A program made the position numbers and the translations under genes. A DNA stretch of 8,489 nt from an uncultured Faecalicatena sp. GTDB taxonomy: Bacteria; Bacillota; Clostridia; Lachnospirales; Lachnospiraceae. Numbering within the stretch: the first letter of the stretch is position 1; the number at the start of each line of letters is the position of its first letter. The DNA is taken from assembly GCA_902489075.1 (NCBI GenBank), contig CABTYO010000050.1, forward strand, positions 1-8,489, given 5' to 3'. A model generated the notes under the pieces. It was not told the DNA's origin, did no database searches, and saw only the letters and a list, made by a program, of their open reading frames with translations. Below are positions 1 to 6,752 of the stretch, one piece after another.

Positions 1-22
1 CAGACGTGTGCTCTTCCGATCT
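1..22. other. Illumina TruSeq adapter remnant (artefact)
   Basis: These 22 bases match the 3' end of the TruSeq index-side adapter, including the hallmark GCTCTTCCGATCT just before the insert. The last 22 bases of the window are the exact reverse complement. This is library-preparation sequence left on the contig, not genome. It creates a false ATG at position 8 in frame with hisG, so any hisG start called there is wrong. Confidence 0.98.
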
Positions 23-232
23 GAACTTGCACCCATCGTCGGACTTTCCGAGGTGATCGTGGATATCGTTGAGACTGGTTCCACCTTAAAAGAAAACGGG
101 CTCGTGGTATTGGAGGAGGTCTGCCCGCTTTCCGCGCGCATGATCGTCAATCCGGTCAGCATGAGGATGGAGAATGACCGAATCAGAGAACTGATTATGA
201 ATCTTAGAAAATTACTGCAGGAGGAAGGATAA
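23..232 (+). CDS. hisG: ATP phosphoribosyltransferase, short form, 3' end only
   Basis: This is the C-terminal 69 residues of HisG, the enzyme that condenses ATP with PRPP in the first step of histidine synthesis (cytoplasm). It opens with ELAPIVGLSEVIVDIVETG, followed by STLKENGLVVLEE and SARMIVNP. These are the conserved stretch holding the PRPP-phosphate loop (ETGSTL) and the strand after it. The protein stops about 20 residues after the IVNP motif, with no room for the roughly 80-residue ACT-like regulatory domain of long-form HisG. It is therefore the short form, which in known systems works as a complex with the HisZ regulatory subunit; hisZ would be expected upstream, outside the window. 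The 5' part is missing because the contig begins in an adapter, and the in-frame ATG at position 8 is adapter sequence. The stop codon overlaps the hisD start by one base (TAATG), indicating translational coupling. Confidence 0.93.
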   Translation, partial: ELAPIVGLSEVIVDIVETGSTLKENGLVVLEEVCPLSARMIVNPVSMRMENDRIRELIMNLRKLLQEEG

Positions 233-1527
233 TGCGGATCGAGAAGTTAGACGAAAGTACGAAGAAGAATCTGCTGGATGACCTGTTAAAGCGCAGCCCG
301 AATAATTATGGGCAGTATGAGGCAAGCGTCCGGGCAATCTTAGATGAAGTGAAGGAAAAAGGCGATGCTGCCGTCTTTTCTTATACAGAGAAGTTCGACG
401 GGGCAAAGGTAGATGAAAAGACTATCCTTGTGACAGAGGAGGAAATCAAAGAGGCTTATGCCCAGGTGGAGGACTCTCTGCTTGAGATTATCAGGAAGTC
501 TTTAAAGAACATCGAAGCCTACCATGCAAAGCAGATGCAGTACAGCTGGTTTGACAGTAAACCAGACGGAACCCTTTTGGGACAGAAGGTGACAGCTCTT
601 CAGAGAGTGGGTGTCTATGTGCCGGGCGGCAAGGCAGTCTATCCGTCCTCTGTACTGATGAATATCATGCCTGCAAAAGTGGCAGGAGTGGAGGAGATCA
701 TCATGACCACCCCTCCGGGAAAAGACGGGAAGGTCAATCCGACCACGCTTGTGGCAGCAAAAGAAGCCGGAGCAACGGCAGTCTACAAAGTCGGCGGCGC
801 TCAGGCGATCGCAGCGCTTGCCTATGGGACAGAGAGTATCCCGAAGGTGGATAAGATTGTGGGACCGGGCAATATCTATGTGGCTCTGGCAAAGAAGGCC
901 GTATATGGGCACGTCAGCATTGACTCGATTGCCGGACCAAGTGAGATTCTGGTGCTTGCGGATGAGACGGCCAATCCAAGATACGTGGCGGCGGATCTGT
1001 TATCCCAGGCCGAGCACGATGAACTGGCATCTGCCATCCTTGTGACCACAAGTGAGGAACTGGCAGAAAAGGTATCTGTGCAGATCGACGCTTTTGTGAA
1101 GGAACTCTCCAGAGGAGAGATTATCCAGAAGTCTCTGGATAATTATGGACATATTCTGGTAGCAGAGACTCTGGAAGATGCGATTGAAGCGGCCAATGAG
1201 ATTGCTTCCGAGCATCTGGAGATTGTGACTAAGGATCCGTATCAGGTGATGATGAAGATCCGCAATGCGGGTGCCATCTTCATCGGAGAGTATTCCAGTG
1301 AGCCGCTGGGAGATTATTTTGCAGGACCGAACCATGTCCTGCCGACCAATGGGACAGCCAAGTTCTTTTCCCCTCTGTCCGTAGATGACTTTATTAAGAA
1401 ATCCAGTATTATAGCCTATTCAAAGGACGCCCTTAAGGCTGTGCATCTGGATATCGAGAAGTTTGCCGAGGCAGAGCAGCTGACGGCCCATGCGAATTCG
1501 ATCAAAGTACGGTTTGAAGATCAATAG
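232..1527 (+). CDS. hisD: Histidinol dehydrogenase
   Basis: HisD oxidises L-histidinol to L-histidine in two NAD-dependent steps, the last steps of the pathway, as a zinc-dependent cytoplasmic homodimer. The 431-residue length is typical of the family. Visible motifs, in order, are VYVPGGKAVYPSSVLM (128-143), VGGAQAIAALAYGTE (187-201), KIVGPGNIYVALAKK (208-222), DSIAGPSEILVLAD (231-244), LLSQAEHD (256-263), SEHLEI (326-331) and EPLGDYFAGPNHVLPTNGTA (357-376). The four zinc ligands of the E. coli enzyme correspond to Q259, H262, D361 and H420, and the catalytic Glu-His pair to E327-H328; all are present. The start is the ATG that overlaps the hisG stop, with a GAGGAAGG ribosome binding site at 221-228. 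Nothing is truncated, so the enzyme should be active. It is an internal gene of the his operon. Confidence 0.98.
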   Translation: MRIEKLDESTKKNLLDDLLKRSPNNYGQYEASVRAILDEVKEKGDAAVFSYTEKFDGAKVDEKTILVTEEEIKEAYAQVEDSLLEIIRKSLKNIEAYHAKQMQYSWFDSKPDGTLLGQKVTALQRVGVYVPGGKAVYPSSVLMNIMPAKVAGVEEIIMTTPPGKDGKVNPTTLVAAKEAGATAVYKVGGAQAIAALAYGTESIPKVDKIVGPGNIYVALAKKAVYGHVSIDSIAGPSEILVLADETANPRYVAADLLSQAEHDELASAILVTTSEELAEKVSVQIDAFVKELSRGEIIQKSLDNYGHILVAETLEDAIEAANEIASEHLEIVTKDPYQVMMKIRNAGAIFIGEYSSEPLGDYFAGPNHVLPTNGTAKFFSPLSVDDFIKKSSIIAYSKDALKAVHLDIEKFAEAEQLTAHANSIKVRFEDQ

Positions 1528-1574
1528 AAGTCTGTAAAAGACAGGACAAAAGATAAGTGAAGGAGGAATGTGTG

Positions 1575-2162
1575 ATGGACAGGACAGGCAGCTGTATGCG
1601 GAAAACGAAGGAAACAGAGATTACTTTGACCATCAGCCTGGATGGGAGAGGAAAGAATCAGATTGACACAGGGATCGCCTTTTTTGATCACATGCTGGAT
1701 GGCTTTGCAAGACACGGGCTGTTTGATCTGGAGGTAAAGGTAAAAGGGGACCTGGATGTGGACTGCCATCATACAGTCGAGGATACCGGGATCGTCCTGG
1801 GACAGGCAATTGCCAACGCGCTGGGAGACAAGGCCGGGATCAAGAGATATGGAAGTTTCCTGCTTCCGATGGATGAGACACTGGCAATGTGTGCCATAGA
1901 CCTGTCAGGACGCCCTTATTTGAATTACAGCGCTCCTTTTACAGTCGAGCGGGTTGGTGGTCTGGATACAGAGATGATAAGAGAGTTTTTCTATGCCGTA
2001 TCTTACAGTGCGGCAATGAACCTGCATCTCAAGATCATGGATGCAGGTAATAACCACCATATGGCGGAAGCGTTGTTCAAGGCCTTTGGAAAGGCTCTGG
2101 ATATGGCGACGATGGAGGAACCGAGAATGAAAGAGGTATGGTCCACAAAGGGCAGCCTTTAA
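1575..2162 (+). CDS. hisB: Imidazoleglycerol-phosphate dehydratase
   Basis: This enzyme dehydrates imidazole glycerol phosphate to imidazole acetol phosphate, the sixth step of histidine synthesis. The 195-residue protein is the monofunctional type, with no histidinol-phosphatase domain fused at the N terminus as in enterobacteria. Diagnostic motifs are FFDHMLDGFARHGLFDL (36-52), DCHHTVEDTG (63-72, one Mn-binding His cluster) and NNHHMAEALFKAFGKAL (159-175, the second cluster). The RYGSFLLPMDETLA block is at 91-104. The start chosen is the ATG at 1575, which sits 8 bases after a perfect AGGAGG (1561-1566). The in-frame GTG at 1557 would lie upstream of that site and add six unsupported residues. 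The gene is 47 bases after hisD and 14 before the next gene, so it is in the same operon. The phosphatase step must be supplied by a gene outside the window. Confidence 0.97.
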   Translation: MDRTGSCMRKTKETEITLTISLDGRGKNQIDTGIAFFDHMLDGFARHGLFDLEVKVKGDLDVDCHHTVEDTGIVLGQAIANALGDKAGIKRYGSFLLPMDETLAMCAIDLSGRPYLNYSAPFTVERVGGLDTEMIREFFYAVSYSAAMNLHLKIMDAGNNHHMAEALFKAFGKALDMATMEEPRMKEVWSTKGSL

Positions 2163-2176
2163 AGGAGAGATGATAA

Positions 2177-3460
2177 ATGAGCTATAAGAGATTGACCCCC
2201 TGCATTTTTATCGATGGAGGGAAAGCGGTAAAATGGTTTGACAATAAAGAGGTTGTTGCGGATGACGTAGTTTCTCTTGCCAAGCATTACGGCGAGATGG
2301 GTGCGGATGAGCTGATTATCTTTGATTTGTCCAACTCGGATGAGGAGCACGAAGAAGCAATTGACCTGATGAAACGGATCAACCGTGTCATCAGTATCCC
2401 TATGGTGGCAGGCGGCAATATCCGCAGGCAGGAGGATGTGAAGAAGATCCTGTATGCCGGCGCCAAACGGGCAATGCTGAATTTTTCCAAGCATTTGTCC
2501 ATTGAGCTGATCGAGGAGGTGTCCAAGCGTTTTGGAAAAGAGCGAATCGCCGTATCCCTGAACGACTTTGATGCATTGTTCAAACAGCAGCACCTGATCG
2601 AGGAGTACAGCAATGAGATTATTTTTATGCACAGGCTGGACCTGAATTCTGTCATGAACGTGACGCAGATCCCGTGTGTCGTTGTGACTGATACGATGGA
2701 GCAGGAGGAGATCTTAAAGATCCTGAAATGTGACGGCGTCAAAGGAGTATCCGGTATGTTCATCAGCCAGAGCGATATGGACTTTAATTCTTTTAAGGAT
2801 ATCTGTACTGCCGAGGGAATCAAGATGACTTCCTTCGAGAGCATGATGGATTTCTCTGAGTTTACACTGAACTCAGACGGACTTCTCCCGGTCATTGTCC
2901 AGGACTATAAGACCAATGAAGTGCTGATGATGGCCTATATGAATGAGGAGGCCTTTGAGCATACCGTGAAATCCGGCAGAATGACCTATTACAGCAGGAG
3001 CCGGAAAGAACAGTGGGTAAAAGGTGAGACATCGGGCCACTTCCAGTATGTAAAGACCCTGACCATAGACTGTGATAAGGATACGCTGCTTGCCAAGGTA
3101 GAACAGGTCGGTGCGGCCTGCCATACAGGGAACAGAACCTGTTTCTTCCAGCCCATCGTAGGCAGTGATTATGATGCAAAGAATCCGCTTCAGGTATTCG
3201 AGACTGTATACTCCACGATTCTGGACAGAAAGCAGAATCCGAAGGAAGGCTCTTACACCAATTACCTGTTTGATAAAGGAATTGACAAGATCTTAAAGAA
3301 AGTCGGAGAAGAGGCGACTGAGATCGTGATTGCAGCGAAGAATCCGAACCCTGAGGAGATTAAGTACGAGATGTCAGACTTTTTATATCATGCCATGGTT
3401 CTGATGGTAGAACGTGGGATCACCTGGGAAGATATTACCAACGAGCTGGCAGACCGGTAG
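2177..3460 (+). CDS. hisIE: Degenerate HisF-like domain fused to HisI-HisE (PRA-CH / PRA-PH)
   Basis: This is a three-part, 427-residue protein. Residues 1 to about 215 resemble the HisF/HisA half-barrel-repeat TIM barrel (RLTPCIFIDGGKAVK, GADELIIFDL, SIPMVAGGNI). Residues about 235-327 are phosphoribosyl-AMP cyclohydrolase, with LLPVIVQDYKTNEVLMMAYM, YYSRSRKEQWVKGETSGH, the metal-binding DCDKD (298-302) and zinc cysteines C299, C315 and C322. Residues about 340-427 are phosphoribosyl-ATP pyrophosphatase of the MazG-like fold, with KVGEEATEIVIAAK (375-388) and EMSDFLYH (398-405). HisE and HisI catalyse steps 2 and 3 of the pathway, and both look intact. Ordinary HisIE is about 200 residues, so the barrel is an extra. 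It aligns without gaps to HisF at the N terminus, where the catalytic Asp11 is replaced by F11. The second catalytic Asp appears as N129, and the GG of the second phosphate site is replaced by T171-D172. The domain is therefore probably non-catalytic. A ribosome binding site AAGGAGA (2162-2168) precedes the ATG. It is the last gene of the operon. Confidence 0.93.
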   Translation: MSYKRLTPCIFIDGGKAVKWFDNKEVVADDVVSLAKHYGEMGADELIIFDLSNSDEEHEEAIDLMKRINRVISIPMVAGGNIRRQEDVKKILYAGAKRAMLNFSKHLSIELIEEVSKRFGKERIAVSLNDFDALFKQQHLIEEYSNEIIFMHRLDLNSVMNVTQIPCVVVTDTMEQEEILKILKCDGVKGVSGMFISQSDMDFNSFKDICTAEGIKMTSFESMMDFSEFTLNSDGLLPVIVQDYKTNEVLMMAYMNEEAFEHTVKSGRMTYYSRSRKEQWVKGETSGHFQYVKTLTIDCDKDTLLAKVEQVGAACHTGNRTCFFQPIVGSDYDAKNPLQVFETVYSTILDRKQNPKEGSYTNYLFDKGIDKILKKVGEEATEIVIAAKNPNPEEIKYEMSDFLYHAMVLMVERGITWEDITNELADR

Positions 3461-3475
3461 TTCTAGCCAAGTCAG

Positions 3476-3516
3476 AAGAGGCATATGATATGGTAAGCGT
3501 ATCATATGCCTTTTTC
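3476..3516 (+). terminator. Rho-independent terminator of the his operon
   Basis: A perfect 11-bp stem GGCATATGATA (3480-3490) pairs with TATCATATGCC (3500-3510) across a 9-base loop. The stem can be extended by A/G-rich bases upstream pairing with the TTTTT run at 3511-3515. It begins shortly after the hisIE stop. The stem is AT-rich apart from its base, so it may allow some read-through into the small downstream gene. Confidence 0.88.
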
Positions 3517-3542
3517 AGGACTTTAGGAGGGAACATCATACC

Positions 3543-3857
3543 ATGAATGATTCAGAAGCAAGACGCCGCGAACTTCTGCGCCAGACAAAGAGACTGTATA
3601 ACGAAGACAATTTCATCCCCGCAGTCCATCCGCGGTATGGAAATATCTATCATGATCTTTATGATAATGGGGCAGCCGAAGCACCAAAGAACAGTTTCTT
3701 CTTCCGGTTGTCACTGGGGATTCTCTGCTTTATCTGCTACGTCTGGGTAGATTACGGAAAAATAACTGTTGCGAACGTAAGCAGTGACCAGATTGTAAAT
3801 CAGATCGAGAAACAGATGGATTTGCAGGATATTAAGGAAGTGTGGAAGAGTCTTTAA
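3543..3857 (+). CDS. Small single-pass membrane protein, unknown function
   Basis: I do not recognise this 104-residue protein. Residues 1-50 are hydrophilic, with a basic N-terminal segment (R7, R8, R9, R13, K16, R17) and an aromatic-rich stretch HPRYGNIYHDLYDNG (29-43). One hydrophobic segment follows at about 52-69 (FFFRLSLGILCFICYVWV), then a 35-residue polar tail with a likely short amphipathic helix (81-103). The basic residues before the helix favour N-in, C-out topology. There is no signal-peptide cleavage site of the usual kind. The ATG is 12 bases after AGGAGG (3525-3530), a slightly long spacing. It lies between the his terminator and the regulator gene, only 24 bases upstream of the latter, so it is probably co-transcribed with it. 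The hydrophobic core and good ribosome binding site support a real gene. A functional call would be a guess. Confidence 0.8.
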   Translation: MNDSEARRRELLRQTKRLYNEDNFIPAVHPRYGNIYHDLYDNGAAEAPKNSFFFRLSLGILCFICYVWVDYGKITVANVSSDQIVNQIEKQMDLQDIKEVWKSL

Positions 3858-3881
3858 GAGAAAGAATAGAGGAAGCAGCCA

Positions 3882-5189
3882 ATGAAAACAGCAATCATAT
3901 GTCCAAAGACATTTGTTCCGAAAATGGAACATCTAATACCGGAATTTGATTCCATCCATTTTGATTTTCTTCTATATGAAAATTATGAGGATGTAGCGGA
4001 AATTGTAAAAAGCAAACAGAAGAATTATGACGGGCTATTATTCTCCGGTCTGATTTCTTATTACATAGCCAAGGACTATCTTGACAGTGATACTTTATAT
4101 GAGATTCTGCCACGGTACGAAGGGGAAATTATGTCCGCTCTTCTAAAGATCAGCCTGATGGGATACGATATCCAGAGAGTCAGCTTTGATACGTATCCCC
4201 GCAAGGTCGTCCAGGAGGCGCTCTGGGAAGTGGGAATCCACAAAGAGCTGGATGATATTGTGGGAATGAAGGAAGCCTATGATGACTATCAGAGCAACCG
4301 GATGATCTATCATTTCCATAAGAAGGCATTTGAAGATAAGCGGGCGGACATCTGTGTCACGACCCACAACGAGGTTGCAAGGCTTCTTGAGAATGACAAG
4401 ATACCCTGTGTGAAAAGCGAGCGTACCTGTGAAACGGTGAGGTCTGCCATCCGCCGTCTGGAGCAGCGCTATATGGATGCCCATAATACGCCGAAAGACA
4501 TTGCCGTATTATGTCTGCATATGCCGGTAGAGGTTTCTCTTGGGAACCTTGCAAACTATGAATACCAGTATCTGGTAGACCGGATGAAAGTCATGGAGCA
4601 GATCTATCTGTTTGCACAGCAGATTGAGGCGGCGGTCGTAGAGGGAAGTAACCGCAATGTCTACCTGTTCACGACAAAGAAGGTTCTTGTGGAAGTGACA
4701 AAGCATTATACAAACCTGCTCTTTTTAGACCAGTTAAAGAACAAGATCTTCACCCGCATCGCCGTGGGGATTGGATATGGTGCGACCATGTTCGAGGCCA
4801 AGAAAAATGCCCTTGCAGCCTTGCAGTATTCCACCCAGTATGACAGGAGTGTCATCTTTGTTGCGCACGGGGAGGGCAGGATCGCGGGTCCCATCGAACC
4901 GAATAAAAGCAAGGCGGCGACCACACTTCTGGCGGAGGAAAAGCTGGAGCAGATCTCCATTGACAGCGGCGTCAGCATGAAGTACCTGTTAAAGATCAAG
5001 AGCATGATGGAAAAGTACAAAAAGAATACCTTTACGTCAAAGGAACTGGCTGAATACTGCGATGTTTCCGTACGCAATATCGACCGGGTGATCGAAAAAC
5101 TCATGAGCAGCGGATATGCCTGTATTTCAGGAATGAGAAATCAGGCGGAGACCGGAAGGCCAAGCCGAATTCTGATATTTTACTTATAG
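3882..5189 (+). CDS. Transcriptional regulator with GGDEF-like and winged-helix domains
   Basis: This 435-residue cytoplasmic protein appears to have three parts. Residues 1 to about 200 are alpha/beta and include KNYDGLLFSGLISYYIAKDY (47-66), which faintly recalls the PrpR-type or periplasmic-binding-like sensor fold; this is tentative. Residues about 205-335 contain RIAVGIGYGATMFEAKKNALAAL (292-314). This resembles the GGDEF-like or GTP cyclohydrolase III-like fold found in some regulators, but lacks a GGDEF active-site motif, so cyclase activity is not expected. Residues about 381-435 form a winged helix-turn-helix: FTSKELAEYCDVSVRNIDR, VIEKLMSSGYACISG and a basic wing GRPSRILIF. The ATG follows AGAGGA (3868-3873) by 8 bases. 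The downstream transporter-dipeptidase pair, separated by a 108-base AT-rich gap with promoter-like sequence, is the obvious candidate target. The ligand is unknown. DNA-binding function is well supported by the C terminus; the domain names upstream are less certain. Confidence 0.75.
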   Translation: MKTAIICPKTFVPKMEHLIPEFDSIHFDFLLYENYEDVAEIVKSKQKNYDGLLFSGLISYYIAKDYLDSDTLYEILPRYEGEIMSALLKISLMGYDIQRVSFDTYPRKVVQEALWEVGIHKELDDIVGMKEAYDDYQSNRMIYHFHKKAFEDKRADICVTTHNEVARLLENDKIPCVKSERTCETVRSAIRRLEQRYMDAHNTPKDIAVLCLHMPVEVSLGNLANYEYQYLVDRMKVMEQIYLFAQQIEAAVVEGSNRNVYLFTTKKVLVEVTKHYTNLLFLDQLKNKIFTRIAVGIGYGATMFEAKKNALAALQYSTQYDRSVIFVAHGEGRIAGPIEPNKSKAATTLLAEEKLEQISIDSGVSMKYLLKIKSMMEKYKKNTFTSKELAEYCDVSVRNIDRVIEKLMSSGYACISGMRNQAETGRPSRILIFYL

Positions 5190-5297
5190 TCTCAAAAAGC
5201 TTCGAAAAATATAGTTTTGGACAAGTTAAAGATATTTTATAGCCTTTCATTTTTTATTATAATCTAAGTATCTAATAAGAGATGAGGAGGAAACGAA
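5190..5297 (+). promoter_or_regulatory. Probable promoter/operator region of the nhaC-iadA unit
   Basis: This AT-rich 108-base gap holds a consensus -10 hexamer TATAAT at 5258-5263, about 35 bases before the nhaC start. No good -35 box lies at the normal spacing (TTTTAT at 5235-5240), which would fit a promoter that depends on an activator. A 7-base inverted repeat (AAAATAT at 5206-5212, ATATTTT at 5232-5238) and a TTATTA/TAATAA pair flanking the -10 (5254-5259, 5273-5278) could be operator half-sites. In DNA this AT-rich they could equally arise by chance. Confidence 0.5.
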
Positions 5298-6749
5298 ATG
5301 AGCAAAACAAAGGAAAAGGAGAAGAAAGAAAAAAAGGAGAGGGTAAAAAGAAAACCGACGACCGCCCAGGCGCTGTTCCCGATTATTTTTATGTTCATCA
5401 TACTTGCAGTCGGATATGGCTATCTTGGGTTAAAGACAGAATTTCTGATGATTCTGGCAGGACTTGTGGCAGGCGTCATGGCATACTATCTGGGATTTGA
5501 CTGGAATGAGATGCTCGATGCCATCATCGAAAAGATTAAAAGCGCACTTCCTGCAACTTTGATTCTGTGGTCAGTAGGTCTGCTGATCGGTGGTCTGATG
5601 TTCTGTGGCGCCGTGCCGATGATTATTTATTACGGTGTACAGATCGTAAATCCAAAGTTCATGCTTGTAACAGCATTCCTGGCATCTGCCATTCTTTCTG
5701 TGGTAACAGGGACTTCCTGGGGTGCAGCCGGAACAATCGGTGTTGCAATGATGGGAATCGCAGGCGGACTGGGTGTATCCCTTCCGGCTACTGCAGGAGC
5801 AGTTGTATCCGGCGCATTTTTCGGCGACAAGCTTTCCCCGCTGTCTGACACAACAAACCTTGCACCTATGGCTGCCGGAAGTGAGCTGTACGAGCATATC
5901 GCACATATGCTGTACACCACGATCCCTGCTACACTGGTAGCACTGGTCGTATACTTTGTTGCCGGATTAAAGACATCCGGTTCTCTGGTGACACCGGAAA
6001 GTGTTCAGCTTATGATGGATCAGCTGGATGAAATGTTTGTATTCAACCCGGTTATTCTGCTGCCGTTCGTACTGGTTATCGCAGGCTCCTTCTTAAAGTG
6101 GCCGACGATCCCGACGATGGTAGGTTCCAGTTTCCTGTGTATCATCCTCGGTATGGCAGTACAGGGATTCTCACTGGTAAACGGAACAACAGCTCTGATC
6201 TCAGGATTTGACCTGAGCATGACAGGCTTCACAGGAGAAGCATCTGCGGAAGTCATCAAACTGATCAACCGGGGTGGTGTCAACTCCGTGACCGGCACGA
6301 CGGTCCTGATCTTCTGTGCAATGGGATTTGCAGGAATCATCAGTGTATCCGGCATGCTGGATAAAGTACTGGAACTTTTGTTAAAGAAAGTCAAATCTAC
6401 AGTCGGCCTGGTTGGTTCTACCATCGCAGCCTGCTTTACTGTAGCGCTTACAACAGGAAGCTCTTATCTGACCATCCTGGTTCCTGGAGAACTGTTCAAG
6501 GATGCATTTAAGAAGCGTGGACTGGCAGCCAAGAACCTGTCCAGAACGCTGGAAGATTCCGGTACAGTGCTTGTACCTCTTGTACCGTGGTCAGCAGCCG
6601 GAGCATACATGGCAGTTACCCTGGGCGTGGATACTGTGAAGTACCTCCCATGGGCAATCATGAACTATACCGGTATCGTTATGGCAATTATTTGTGCAAT
6701 TACCGGATTTGGAATCACGAAGCTCAAACCAGAAGAAGAGGAGTCTTAA
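5298..6749 (+). CDS. NhaC-family Na+/H+ antiporter or amino-acid/peptide transporter
   Basis: This is an integral membrane protein of 483 residues, normal for the NhaC family. A very basic/acidic Lys-Glu-rich cytoplasmic N terminus (1-20) is followed by about 11-12 hydrophobic segments. Family signatures are visible: VTGTSWGAAGTIG (136-148), SGAFFGDKLSPLSDTTNLAP (171-190) with charged residues D177 and D184 inside the membrane domain, NSVTGTT (329-335), LTTGSSYLTILVPG (384-397) and EDSGTVLVPLVPWSAAGAYM (419-438). Characterised members exchange Na+ for H+ or couple these ions to organic substrates; MleN handles malate/lactate, and others are predicted amino-acid transporters. Because the next gene, 3 bases downstream, is an isoaspartyl dipeptidase, import of isoaspartyl dipeptides or export of a product is a reasonable inference. 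The sequence alone does not prove the substrate. The ATG follows GAGGAGG (5284-5290) by 7 bases. Confidence 0.92.
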   Translation: MSKTKEKEKKEKKERVKRKPTTAQALFPIIFMFIILAVGYGYLGLKTEFLMILAGLVAGVMAYYLGFDWNEMLDAIIEKIKSALPATLILWSVGLLIGGLMFCGAVPMIIYYGVQIVNPKFMLVTAFLASAILSVVTGTSWGAAGTIGVAMMGIAGGLGVSLPATAGAVVSGAFFGDKLSPLSDTTNLAPMAAGSELYEHIAHMLYTTIPATLVALVVYFVAGLKTSGSLVTPESVQLMMDQLDEMFVFNPVILLPFVLVIAGSFLKWPTIPTMVGSSFLCIILGMAVQGFSLVNGTTALISGFDLSMTGFTGEASAEVIKLINRGGVNSVTGTTVLIFCAMGFAGIISVSGMLDKVLELLLKKVKSTVGLVGSTIAACFTVALTTGSSYLTILVPGELFKDAFKKRGLAAKNLSRTLEDSGTVLVPLVPWSAAGAYMAVTLGVDTVKYLPWAIMNYTGIVMAIICAITGFGITKLKPEEEES

Positions 6750-6752
6750 AAT

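Noticed and set aside
8..22. ATG at position 8 as the start of hisG
   Set aside because: It lies within adapter sequence. The authentic reading frame begins mid-gene at 23 with ELAP.
1557..1574. GTG at 1557 as the start of hisB
   Set aside because: It is upstream of the strong AGGAGG at 1561-1566. The ATG at 1575 is ideally spaced from that site and gives the usual family length of 195 residues.
2287..2895. 202-residue open frame on the minus strand opposite the HisF-like/IE gene
   Set aside because: It is a Ser/Ile-rich shadow frame without recognisable motifs. The plus strand is clearly coding here.
3543..3750. Overlapping +1-frame open reading frame starting at 3547 inside the small membrane protein gene
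   Set aside because: It has no ribosome binding site of its own at suitable spacing and no meaningful motif. The 3543 frame has the membrane helix and runs to a stop just before the next gene.
5197..5206. Overlapping palindromes AAGCTT and TTCGAA just after the regulator gene
   Set aside because: They are short six-base palindromes with no T-run after them, and are too weak to call a terminator or an operator.
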